From: Agapanthus africanus | Taxonomy: Eukaryota > Streptophyta > Magnoliopsida > Asparagales > Amaryllidaceae | Direction of reading: 5' to 3' | Assembly (NCBI GenBank): GCA_030015575.1 | Contig: JASDDO010000008.1 | Span: 80,887,965 to 80,951,964 of the forward strand | DNA length: 64,000 nucleotides | Shown: positions 54,251 to 64,000 of the stretch, one piece after another | How positions within the stretch are numbered: position 1 is the first letter of the stretch | Layout: each line of letters opens with the position of its first letter | Notes under the pieces: generated by a model | The model's database searches: none | What the model was told of the DNA's origin: nothing | What the model saw: only the letters and a program-made list of their open reading frames with translations | Position numbers and translations under genes: made by a program

Positions 54251-55777
54251 TGTCACGCCCCGCTTTCCAAAGAACGGTAACGGTCATGTGACAAGCCCGC
54301 GGCATATTTATGTTAAGAAGGTCATTTCTCAAAATAAATATGATAGGCGCAAATAAGCAATTATACACAATGCAAGAATAATAAGATAATGAAATTTTCG
54401 ATAAACTATTTTATTTACATTTACTTCAACAAACTTTATTTATATTGTTACGGTGTTCTGAAAAGAAAATACAATAACATGAATGCCTAAACAAGTGTCA
54501 TGCATAGAATGAAAACTGAAAAGAAAATCTATGGAATGGCTTCAGAAGTAAGCTGGTCGCAGTCCTCGGTCGTCGGTTCCACCTCCTCTATCTCTAGATC
54601 ATTCGATGAACATTCTAAAGAAACAAAGGTGGGTGGAATACCCATCAGCGAATTTGCAATCGGTAAGTCCCCAAAAGAAAATGTGTATAACAGGTATAAA
54701 ATTGAAATATAATATCGAATGAATGGCATAACAGGTAATGTGTGAGTGAACATGAGGTATTGTGTCATATAAGGGTCTCTATAAAGGTAAGCTAACTGAT
54801 GTGAATTCAAGTGCGAATATCAACCAATCTCAAGAGTGTTCTCGAACCCAACAGAATATTGTCCAGGGGTAAGGAACCACGGGTCCGAATCAAGAGTGTT
54901 AGTAACGGGACTTCAACCTGATATTGAAGTATTCCAAACCCAAAAAGCTATCGTCCAAGGGCTTGAAATTCGAGCCCTCATGATAGATTGCATGCGTTAA
55001 TAGATATGGATTCATAAATTAGGGAGACTCCTGAGATTTCGTTGGATTCACACTTAAACTACCCCAACACTCCGTGTATATTAGTCTATGATTAATGTTA
55101 TGAGTCGTGACTCAATTCATGAATACAAAAGGTGGTGTAATATTAAGATTGAGTTCATGTCAAGATCATGTAGTTATGTCAAGTGCAAGTCATGTCATTT
55201 GTATTAATGGTCCGAGTCAAGTTGGTTTCATGTAACTTATTGAGTTCGTGTATTCATGTTAAGTTTCAAATATATAGTTCCGGTTCAAGTCAAGTTCAAG
55301 TTTTCAAGTTCGAGTTCGAGTTCTATGTGATTTGATTTCTCTGAAATTACGATCTACATTTAGGAAGAGCATCATTGTTTCCAGCACCCCGAAGCCTGTC
55401 GAGAGTAGATGCCACTCAAACCAATCTGCAATCTAAATACGTAACATAGACTAATCTTTTGAATTCTAAGCTATTTATTAATAACTTAGTAGTATTATCT
55501 AAAATAAACATTTAAATTCTCGAGGTTTTTTTATGTAAAATATCTTATTTGAAAATAACCTCGAGGATGTTTATTGTAAAAATATATTATTTAGACCGTC
55601 GAGGGTTTTAATTAAAATATATTGTGGTATTTTAGTGACAAAACCCAGTTTTTAAAAATTTATGGTTTTTAATGAAAAATCTAACTTTTGCAAAACTTGA
55701 GGTATTTTAATAAAAACCCAATCTTTTAATTTAGAATATTTTATTAAATTAATTTTTTTTTCAGAGTCTTCTTTTAT

Positions 55778-55781
55778 GTTA

Positions 55782-55817
<36 letters not shown>

Positions 55818-55823
55818 TATATA
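55778..55823. repeat. (ACAT)n(AT)n microsatellite
   Basis: About seven CATA units followed by about ten AT units, inside solo LTR D. Confidence 0.9.
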
Positions 55824-58034
55824 TGATTATTAATTAGTATTTTAAAAGTGATTGAAATTGTTTTATTTTGTTTAAAACCGTATTTTTTTCTTTTCTTTCA
55901 AGACCATGCTCTGTGAGGATCTATGGATTTTACTCCACTAGACTCGGGATTTGCGATAATCCGCACCATCCACAACAGGGTTCCCCTAACAAGGGTTATA
56001 GAGGCGCAATTGCAAAGAGGAGAAGGTTGGTTTAATTCCGTATTTTAACTTGAGGGTATTTTCACGAAAATTGGTTCTTAAAAAAAAAACCGACGGCATA
56101 TAAACGTGCTATGATTTCCATGTATGCGTGTGAGGTAGGTCATTATCTCGTGCATGATCTAGATTAACATATTACAAGAACAAGAATAACATGTATGGTA
56201 TTTTAAGGATATTTTCTAATATTGTTTTAACCCACTAACAAATTCCATTTAAATGGAAAGATAAATTACATGGATTTAGTGAGGCATAGCTTGTTAGAGT
56301 AGTAAGATGGTGGTTGTTTCTGTCACGCCCTGCTTCCCAAAATACGGAACACGAGGGGTTGACAAGGCCAGCTGTCACGTCCCGCTTCTCAGTGTATGGC
56401 GAAGGGGACGCGACGAGGTCCGCTACGTATATACTCAGAAGTACATACACTAAGCGTATCTAAGCAATATAAAATACACAAGAGACGAGATATAAAAGAG
56501 AACAGCAACTTTTATTTATTAACATTCTTTTGTACAATACATGAAAAGGAAATACAGCTGAAAATAAAGATGCCTAAACAGTGGCATAACAGGAAATGAA
56601 AAGTACAGAAAGGAAAAGTGTACAATGAAACTAAAGTGCAGGGTCTTCGGCAAACTGCTCCAAGTCTTCTTGAGATGGCTCGATCTCCGCCGGGTCCAAA
56701 CCACCTGACGACATTCAAAGAAGAAAGAAATAGAATGTCGTCAGCGAACAGGTCGCTCGGTAAGTCCCAAAGATAAGGGAGAAATAGACAGTGAGTAAGA
56801 GAGAGAGAGAGAGCAGCTTTTAATTTTGTATTATAATATTGCAATGTTGTATTAACGCTGTTGTTTGTAGCCTGGTACAGAAGATGCCAGTGTATACGAG
56901 GAGAGTCCCACTTACACCGGGGACTTTGGTAACCTGTAGTACAAGGTTCCGTCGAGAATACCACGGAACAACGGCATGGATGTAATTACGTCTTAAGTGA
57001 CCATCCCGTGCCACTTTTAACATATTCCGTACCAGTCTACCCCTTAAACCCCGCGATATCTTGTTTGTATTGTTATCTTGTAAATTGTATTGATTGTAAG
57101 ATTGATTGACTGACCGAAACCATGATATCAGTAAGCGGTTGTAACCATAGAGTCATGTAAATGGAATAACTGAGAGTCATGTAAAAGGAATAGGTATATC
57201 CATGGTTCGGTTCGGTCAAGATGTATAGATTGATATTGGATTCATGAATTCATGAGTTCATATTGAAGTGGAAACTTGTAGATTATAGATTGACTTGAAT
57301 CATATTCAAGTTAGATTAATCAGACTCAAACCTGAGTCAGACAATCAGAAATGTGAATCGAAGTCTTATAATTTCTAGGGTCCTTGAGGTAATTTATAAA
57401 ACTTGAGGGGGTTTTATGTAAAAATACATTTATATACTTTTCAAAATACGGCTCAAGTATTTATTATTCGTCTTTAGGGTTGTAATGAGAGTGGATTTTG
57501 TATTGTGACATTTCTAGTGAGGATATCCTAGTTTTAGGTATTTATCTGTAATATTGATTATTTAAAGTTCATGGTATTTTAGTGTAAATTTATTCTTGTG
57601 ATTTTTTTTGGAAAAAGGTGGAAAATTTATATCATAATACAATAGATATTTAAATGATAAATATACATATATTTATACAAAAATAATTTTAATAAATATT
57701 TTATATTCCAAAAATCTTATTTTCTTAAGATATCGTATTTTAAACCTTTCGAGACCGAATGCTCCTTGCGGAGGTCTGAATCCCACACTACTAGCCCGAG
57801 GGTGCGCGATAAACCGCACGATCCCGAACGGGTTTCCCAAAGATGGGTTGTAGCGGCGTTTTGGAAAGATTGTAAAATACTAATCCTTTAGAAAACGGTT
57901 TTATAAAGTAAAAGGTATTTATTTGCAAAGTGTAATTTTTCGTATTTTAGATTCCAGGGTTTCCTAAGCCAACTAGCCTATTTCTAAAAGGTCTAAACGA
58001 CAAGTCGTTAGAAGGCTCAAATCGCCTCTTCACC

Positions 58035-58160
58035 GCCAATTGCGGACAGGTAAGTGCCAGGTAAGTAGGAGACTCTCCACTACAAGTAGTGGCCCTAATT
58101 AAGTAACCACTCGTCTTAGACACACTTGTCTAGACACCACAAAGTCAGGTTTAGATAAAC
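58035..58160 (-). repeat. Module shared with element F
   Basis: AGGTAAGTGCCAGGTAAGTA, CCTAATTAAGTAACCACTCG and TTAGACACACTTG occur in the same order on the minus strand of F's leader (13845-13966). D lacks it, so it entered E, or was lost from D, after their split. Confidence 0.55.
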
Positions 58161-59179
58161 GATCTATGTCCACAACTTATCGTATTTCCTACTAAAAGAT
58201 ATTGTTTTAAAATTGTATAAAACTTAGAACTTTTAGAAAAGGTTTTATCAAGAAAATGGTATTTTAATGTAAAATCTTGTTTTATCGTATTAGGAGTTTT
58301 CAAGATAGCGTATTATGGTTGCATATGTGTATGAGAGGAGGTAGGTCATTACCTCGTGATCTATTTTAAGGTATAGCAATGTTAACGGGTTAAATGTGAA
58401 ATTGAAATATGATGGTATTAAGGTGAAAAAATACGGTAAATTGAAAAGGTTATCATTTCATGTGTGAAAACTTATTCAAATTGATTTTTACAAGTTTAAT
58501 AATCATGATAAAGATGTTTAGACATGATTGAATTGATTAGAAGTAAAATTTTATAGAAAACCGGATCGGAAATCGGATTTGTTCCGATTCCGTCGGGTTT
58601 CGTAGTTTCGTATTTTAGAGAAATAGAAAGGGGGATAGAATGGGACTTACGGGTTTCGATCTATACTAAAGAGTGTAGGGGAAACAAAGAAGTTGCCGAG
58701 GCATTGCTTCGTCGCCGGTTGTTTCTAAAAACGTCGCCGGAATTCCTACCGGAATTTCGTCGGAGCTTCGCCGCGAACTTGTTTTCAAAGTACACAACTC
58801 TTGGAAAATTTTGAGAGAGCGAGCTTAGGATTTTTGGGATGAGAGGTAGAGGGGAGGGGGTGTATTTATAGGGTAGGGTAGGTGAAGGGTTTTTAAATAA
58901 AAATGTAAAAATGTATAAAATCATTCAAAGTTGGAATAAATAGGGTATATGAAAGGTTTTAATGTAAAAATGTATAAAATCATTAAAAATTGGAGTAAAT
59001 AGGGTATATGAAAGGTTTTAATGTAAAAATATATTAAAAAATCATTAAAATGGAGTAAATGGGGATTTCAAAGGTCTCTGAAACCGATCAAGGAATTTGA
59101 AGTGTACATGGGGGTTTACAAAATGAAGAGACACAACATTGAAGAAAAATTTAAAACAAAATAAATATTAAAAATAATG

Positions 59180-59250
59180 TGGGGCATGGGATTTGAACTC
59201 TGGTGGCTTGGTTCAGCAGTGCAAAGTATTACCAATGAGCTACAAGCTCC
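59180..59250 (-). other. tRNA-like segment in solo LTR E
   Basis: Minus strand has an A-box-like TAGCTCATTGGT (59242-59231) and a B-box-like GAGTTCAAATCCC (59200-59188) at tRNA spacing. It has degenerate arms, so not a working tRNA gene; a SINE relic or an antisense RNA polymerase III promoter are the options. Confidence 0.5.
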
Positions 59251-61069
59251 TTCTTGTAATTAAATTGCTAATTAATTACTTAAATCTTGTGCTCGGGCAA
59301 TAAATACCCCTTTATGGATTTTTGAAAAAATATTTGAAAAAAAATTTATAGGAAAAAGTGTATAAGAAAATTAGGGTTGTTACACCAGCCATGCTCCTAC
59401 GGTCGAGGTAATATCTCTCCGTGGTCACACTTCGGTTTCTAGCTTTACGTGGTAATTAGTAAATAATGCACAGGTAATGAGAAATGCAGTAACTGAAACA
59501 AAACAAATACAAAGAAATAACCTGATGGAGATCAAAAGAGTATAGCTCTTGATAGCTGATCAAGATGTCCACGATATACGTCTGGTCCTGGTCCAAGCAA
59601 GATCCACTCCTCACTCTGAGCATGCATACTCAGGTCGTCAGAGCGACGCGATAGCAATATATATATAGATGCGAGTGGTAACTCGTACAGTAATAATGGA
59701 TGTGCAACAGTAATCAAAAGAGTAAAGACGTGAACATAAAGTAGCCAATGCAAGTATCTAAAAGAGCAGGTAAACAGCAACGCAATAAACAGTATGGCAG
59801 GTATGTTAAATCAGTCAACGATGCATATCAATGTCACTAATCCCATCAATCTCTAAGTCTCGCTGTACAGGTCACTAAGCCTATCGTCAGTCCAAGTATG
59901 AGAGTCAACCACTGAGGAGTATCCCCCACCCAAGGGTAAGACCCAAGGGCAAGGGACCACAGGCCCAAAATATAACGCACGGTAATAATCATGTAATGTC
60001 CCTGTAAATCTCCATATATGCCGGCCTGGGAATCCCGAGATTCTGTTGAACTCACACTCAAACTATCCCACACCCCGTGGTCTACATCAAACGCCAACCA
60101 TAATCTCAAATACCAGCCGGTCCATGATGAGTCTACGCGAGAACTGAAGACGGGGTCTCCATCAAGCATGTCTCGACTGATACCCAAGATCAATGGACAG
60201 TGTTTGGTGCCTTACCCGTGACACCCATACAAGTGCTTCCATAAGTGTTTCATACCACTTATAGTCACACTTATACGCGTCCTACAGACGTCGACAATGC
60301 AGTAAATCGATAGGGTCCACTGATTGTGTACAAGTACGTGTCACTTTCACTTATCCATTCATGCACGAACACTAACGTATTTGCAACAATCAACACTAAT
60401 ACCTAACACTGGGTAATGTACATGATCACTAGGTTACCAATGCAATGACATATATATATATATATGATGTGATGAGAAAACAGTATGTAAGGCATGATTA
60501 AGATATCATATGTCGGTATCCTACCACTTGCATAATTTATCATAATTCATACATGCCAAATTTAGTGAAACAATGAACAGAGGATAAGTAGTATATTTGA
60601 TTATCTATCCAGCAAATTTGGTTTTATGTCAATCGGGTTTCAGGATCACTAGATATGGCCATTTCATTTTAAGCGTTCACTGCTGGAAATCCGGTTTCAG
60701 AATCGGAAGTCCGTTTCACAACGCATTTTAATCCCAGCTGGGATGAGAATTTAGCGACGCTGTAGTTGAATGAAATCTATGGTTTTCAATAGTATTTTCA
60801 ACGCAATAGACGGATTCTTAATCGCGTCTGTACGTCAAAAGTTATGCACTGTTCAACACTAGTATGTCAATCCTGTTTCTGTTTAGGACTGTTAGACGTC
60901 CCGATCCTTTAAATTGCAGTTTAAATAGCAAACGACGATATAACTGGGTGAAATCACTTGCGTTATTTATCTAACAGATTGATCTTTAATAAAATACAGG
61001 GTTCCACAACATATGAGTTCAGGAAATAAGGTAGTAACCATTACGGGACAGAAAACAATAATCAGAGTC

Positions 61070-61091
61070 GCTCTGGACTGCAGTCCAGAGC
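61070..61091. repeat. 22-bp perfect palindrome in C
   Basis: The 20-bp palindrome of B (51975) with one more base pair, G and C, at the ends. Confidence 0.7.
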
Positions 61092-63467
61092 CGCTCTACG
61101 AACCAATTCTCGTCATAATATCAGTACAGAAACAATGAAAAACCTGCATAGGGTTACCGGTCGTCGAGTCGGATTCGATTTGAGCCCTCAAACGCCTCAT
61201 TTCAATATGTACACAATTTAATTGTGATTTTAACAATTTTCAGGTGCGGGACATTCCCAGTTTTTACGGGTGTAATTAGGGTGATCGTTTAAGCCGTTAA
61301 CAGTCATATTTTTCAGTGAAATTTCCACACCAGGTTCATTGCCAGACGGGCCACAATATGCAAACAAGTTCCGCCAAATTAAGGAAAGGTTTTCATTCAG
61401 ATCTTGCGTTGAACACTTATGTTGTATAAGGTTTCACAAAACGTAACCGTGAAATTTATAGTACTGTGAAATGTAACGGATATAATATAGCATGCAACAA
61501 GTAGGGCACTTGCCTGGAGGCGTTTTGGCTATGCACGGCAGCGGCACGAACGCGCGACGAACGGCGCGGCTAAGGTTCGCGGCCTCGGCTCGCGTTCGGG
61601 TTCGACGTTGGAGTTGTCCGGAGATGCCTTGCGTTCGCTGGATGCGGAGTGGGATGCTCTGTCGATCTCCTGGGATGTGCTGGGGTCGACGATGTCGGCG
61701 GTGGTCGCTCCGGCGATGGCGTAGCGGGGGTCGGGCTATGGGTGTTGGAGAGAGAGAGAGGTAGTGGGGCTCGGGTGTGGGTTTTGGAGAAGGCGATGGA
61801 GATGTAGAGGGTGCAGAGGTCGACGGGGTGGTTCAGGTTAGTGGGGCTCGCCGGCGTCGAGGGTACAGGGGTGGCCGAGCTCGGGTGTAGGGGAGCTCGG
61901 GCGGCCGAAGGTTGCAGGGGCTCGGTGAGGGGGTGAGTCAGGGGCTCTGTTGATGGAGGAGGAGGAAGGAAGGAAGGGAGAGTCGTAGTCTTCCTCGTCG
62001 TCGTCGGCGGCGGCGGCGGGGTGAGGGAGCTGGAGGTTGGGTTTTTCGTAGAGAGAGAGAGATGAGGAGGAGTTGGAGAGTGAGGGTGTGAGGGAGAGAG
62101 AAGGAAGGAGTTTGAGGAGGAGAGGTTGAGGAAGTCGCGGCCGGGGTCGCGGGAGTGTGGGGCAACGGTGTCGTGGGCGTGCGACGTGGGGAAAAGAAAC
62201 AGGAATCGAGCGGGAAAAGTTTAGAAGGAGGGGAGAAGAAGAAGGGGTTTGAAGCGGGTCGGGTCGGCGGGAGCGGGCTCGGGTTAGGGTGTGGGTGTTG
62301 GTCTGCTGGGCTGGGCCAGCCTGGGGAGATAAATAAATCCCTTTTTATTTTTTTCCCTGGGCTGAGGAGGGGAGTGGGCCGGCTGGAATTTTGTGGGCTG
62401 GGGAAAATAAGAATTTTATTATTTGCTTTCTTTGGTGTTTGTGCTAAGGTTTTAAAATAGGGAAATTGTATTTTATTTTGTCTTGGCTTGGAGTTAAATA
62501 AGAATGGGAATGAATCTTGGGGAACATAAATAGGAAGTTGGGCCGGGTTTTAGGGTAAAATAAAAGAGAGAAAAATAAAATAGTTTCAGATAAATTAGGG
62601 TTATAAAGGGTTTAGGAAAAGAAAATGTGAAGGGTGAAGATTAGGAAAAGACTTTAAAGAATTGGGAAAGGGGTGGGCTGAGACATAAAGTAGAAGGGAT
62701 TGGGATTTGGGTTTGGGGTTTAAAAGCAATAAATAATTATAAATAAAAATAAATAAATGTTGTAAATGATACTTTATGAAAAATACGGACATTAGTGTAC
62801 AAAAAGAACTGGGTATTACGGTTTCTATTAACATTAGCATCAATATTTACAAATGACAAGTCAAGATTAACATGGTTTGTTAAAAAAAATTTGATGTTGT
62901 GAGAGAGGATGAGCAAAAGAGAGGAAGATCAAGGGGGCTTACAGGTTGCGCTAAACGTATAGGTGGAAGACAAGAGCTTCGATTGGAAGAACCGAGACCG
63001 ATGATGCGCGGAGGAACGAGGTTGAGATCGATGACGTGCGGATGAACGAATTTGAAAGACTTGAGTTGGCTTGGAACTTGGTCTTAAAAGTAACTTTGAG
63101 AGATAGAGTTTTGAGATGGATTTAGAGTAATTTTCAGAAATGAGGATGAACATAGGATGTCTACGTATTTATAGGGAGAGAAGAAGAAATATGGTGAATT
63201 AAAAAGAATTTAGAGTGGATTAAAAAGAGATTAATGGGATAGGGGAAGAGATTGCTGTTCTTTGTTTAAATTTAGGGGTTTTGGTGCATTAAAAACAGTG
63301 GAGAGGAGGCCCAAAACTGCACGTGCTCGAGACGGAGGCGATTGGGTTCCTCCAGGCCGTCCAAACCCATCCCCGGTTGGCCCTATGTTGGTTTCTGGCC
63401 TCAGGGTTCGTGCCTTGGTCTTGGATAACTTTTGGGCTTCCAAAACGTCACAAAGAAAAATATTGAG

Positions 63468-63525
63468 GGATTCAAACACACGGGCTATAGAACAACAGTG
63501 GAAAGTCTTAACCAATGAGCTATAA
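63468..63525 (-). other. tRNA-like segment in solo LTR D
   Basis: Minus strand TAGCTCATTGGT (63522-63511) and GTTTGAATCCC (63478-63468): the same pair of boxes, order and place as in E. Confidence 0.45.
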
Positions 63526-63641
63526 AGAGTTTCTATAATTTATTTAACAAGAATTACTTATAACGCCTAATCAAAACAAAAATACACTCTTTTATTAATA
63601 TTGAAATATTAAAAGTGTAAAGAAAATTTAAGACCGTTACA

Positions 63642-63835
63642 AACATCTTGAGGACATCCACGTTGCGGTAGGATAGAAGCAGTAGTGTGATGACGTGGCA
63701 GCAGGCAGCGGGAGAGTGCGCCACGTGGAGCTCGCCGAAGAGTATCTTGAAGAGATGGAGTGCGATGTTAGGGTTAGGGAGGCGGCGGATTGAGAAGAGC
63801 GTGACGGAGGGGGTTTGGCTTACTCTAATCACTGC
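63642..63835 (-). pseudogene. Host PPR-like gene fragment, 5' piece
   Basis: Minus-strand frame with SQTPSVTLFSIRRLPNPNI, then LHLFKILFGELHVAHSPAAC and LLLLSYRNVDVLKM, in frame with 54250-54065 across nest D. TTTGTTCTATTGCAG ends near 63838 and looks like a splice acceptor. The LHLF and HSPAA blocks are common in PPR protein N-termini. Medium-low certainty of family. Confidence 0.4.
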
Positions 63836-64000
63836 AATAGAACAAACCCATTATTTGATGAAGCTCTCATAACCCAAATATTTTTTCAGAAAATGGAGGT
63901 GAGAGAACCGCACAAAGAAATAGCTCGAGTTTGATTTCTTTCTATCAAAATGCGGTTTTGAACTATTAATTTGGTGAACATGAAGGGTAATTCGGTTATT
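63836..64000. other. Host flank at window end
   Basis: Possible intron or 5' region of the PPR-like fragment; nothing else supported. Confidence 0.3.

Larger units (their letters stand above)
56373..59384 (+). mobile_element. Solo LTR E, innermost
   Basis: 3012 bp from TGTCACGTCCCGCTTCTCAG to TTAGGGTTGTTACA, flanked by CCAGC (56368-56372, 59385-59389). Related to D but has extra sequence at about 57960-58190. No gag-pol. Confidence 0.85.
56321..62820 (+). mobile_element. Solo LTR C, middle of the nest
   Basis: Starts TGTCACGCCCTGCTTCCCAAA, ends GGGTATTACG (last A changed to G), flanked by GTTTC (56316-56320, 62821-62825). Own length about 3.48 kb; interrupted 52 bp from its start by E. It is the plus-strand counterpart of B. 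Confidence 0.85.
54251..63641 (+). mobile_element. Solo LTR D, outermost of a triple nest
   Basis: Starts TGTCACGCCCCGCTTTCC and ends GACCGTTACA, flanked by AACAT (54246-54250, 63642-63646). Own sequence is 54251-56320 plus 62826-63641, about 2.89 kb; the rest is C. It resembles E along its length (the shared GACCRWGCTC / GATCTATGG block at 55900 and 57745, GTGTGAGGTAGGTCATTA at 56129), with the tRNA-like segment near its end. No protein coding. Confidence 0.85.

Overview
The window is repeat-dense plant nuclear DNA, probably from a large-genome eudicot. It is built almost entirely of nested LTR retrotransposons and their solo LTRs. No intact cellular gene is visible; the only host coding remnant is a broken, PPR-like fragment on the minus strand that reads across an insertion. 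No rRNA gene, functional tRNA gene, CRISPR array or bacterial-type operon was seen.

Layout. (1) 1-4094: end of an LTR of Tat-clade element A, then the 3' part of a second element H (antisense gene, hairpin, LTR), then host-like spacer. The same block recurs at about 41720-49113. (2) 4095-46294: element A on the plus strand. It has gag (5' end missing), protease, a second zinc-knuckle module, RT, RNase H, a second archaeal-type RNase H, integrase, a long 3' region of tandem repeats and hairpin cassettes, an antisense ORF, a polypurine tract and the 3' LTR. Every A protein carries stops or frameshifts. (3) 11724-32209: element F, a non-autonomous element with 1.47-kb LTRs, a tRNA-Asp-like primer site and one broken ORF. 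It sits inside A's integrase, with target duplication CCAAG. (4) 13972-27454: element G, minus strand, a relative of A without pol, inserted inside F (target duplication GAGGC). (5) 42208-45483: a solo LTR inside A's 3' LTR (TAAAT). (6) 49114-64000: host DNA with a minus-strand solo LTR B (ATTTA) and a three-level nest of solo LTRs: E (CCAGC) in C (GTTTC) in D (AACAT).

The most notable biology is in the supposedly non-coding 3' regions of A and G. Both carry, in the same order, 27-bp repeats, a two-copy GAAAACCCGAAAGGG unit, two five-hairpin cassettes, an approximately 60-bp repeat, a long tandem array whose unit differs between them, a third five-hairpin cassette, and a 168-codon gene on the opposite strand. 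That gene has its own TATA-like box next to the polypurine tract and a splice-acceptor-like site 5-6 nt before the ATG. The two antisense proteins differ widely but align over their full length. The LTRs are packed with short perfect hairpins and G-box (CACGTG) motifs.

Relative order of events that I infer: H entered host DNA; A entered H's antisense gene; a tandem duplication (junction near 4095) copied the block; F entered A; G entered F; the solo-LTR elements arrived separately. All assignments were made by reading; no database search was run.
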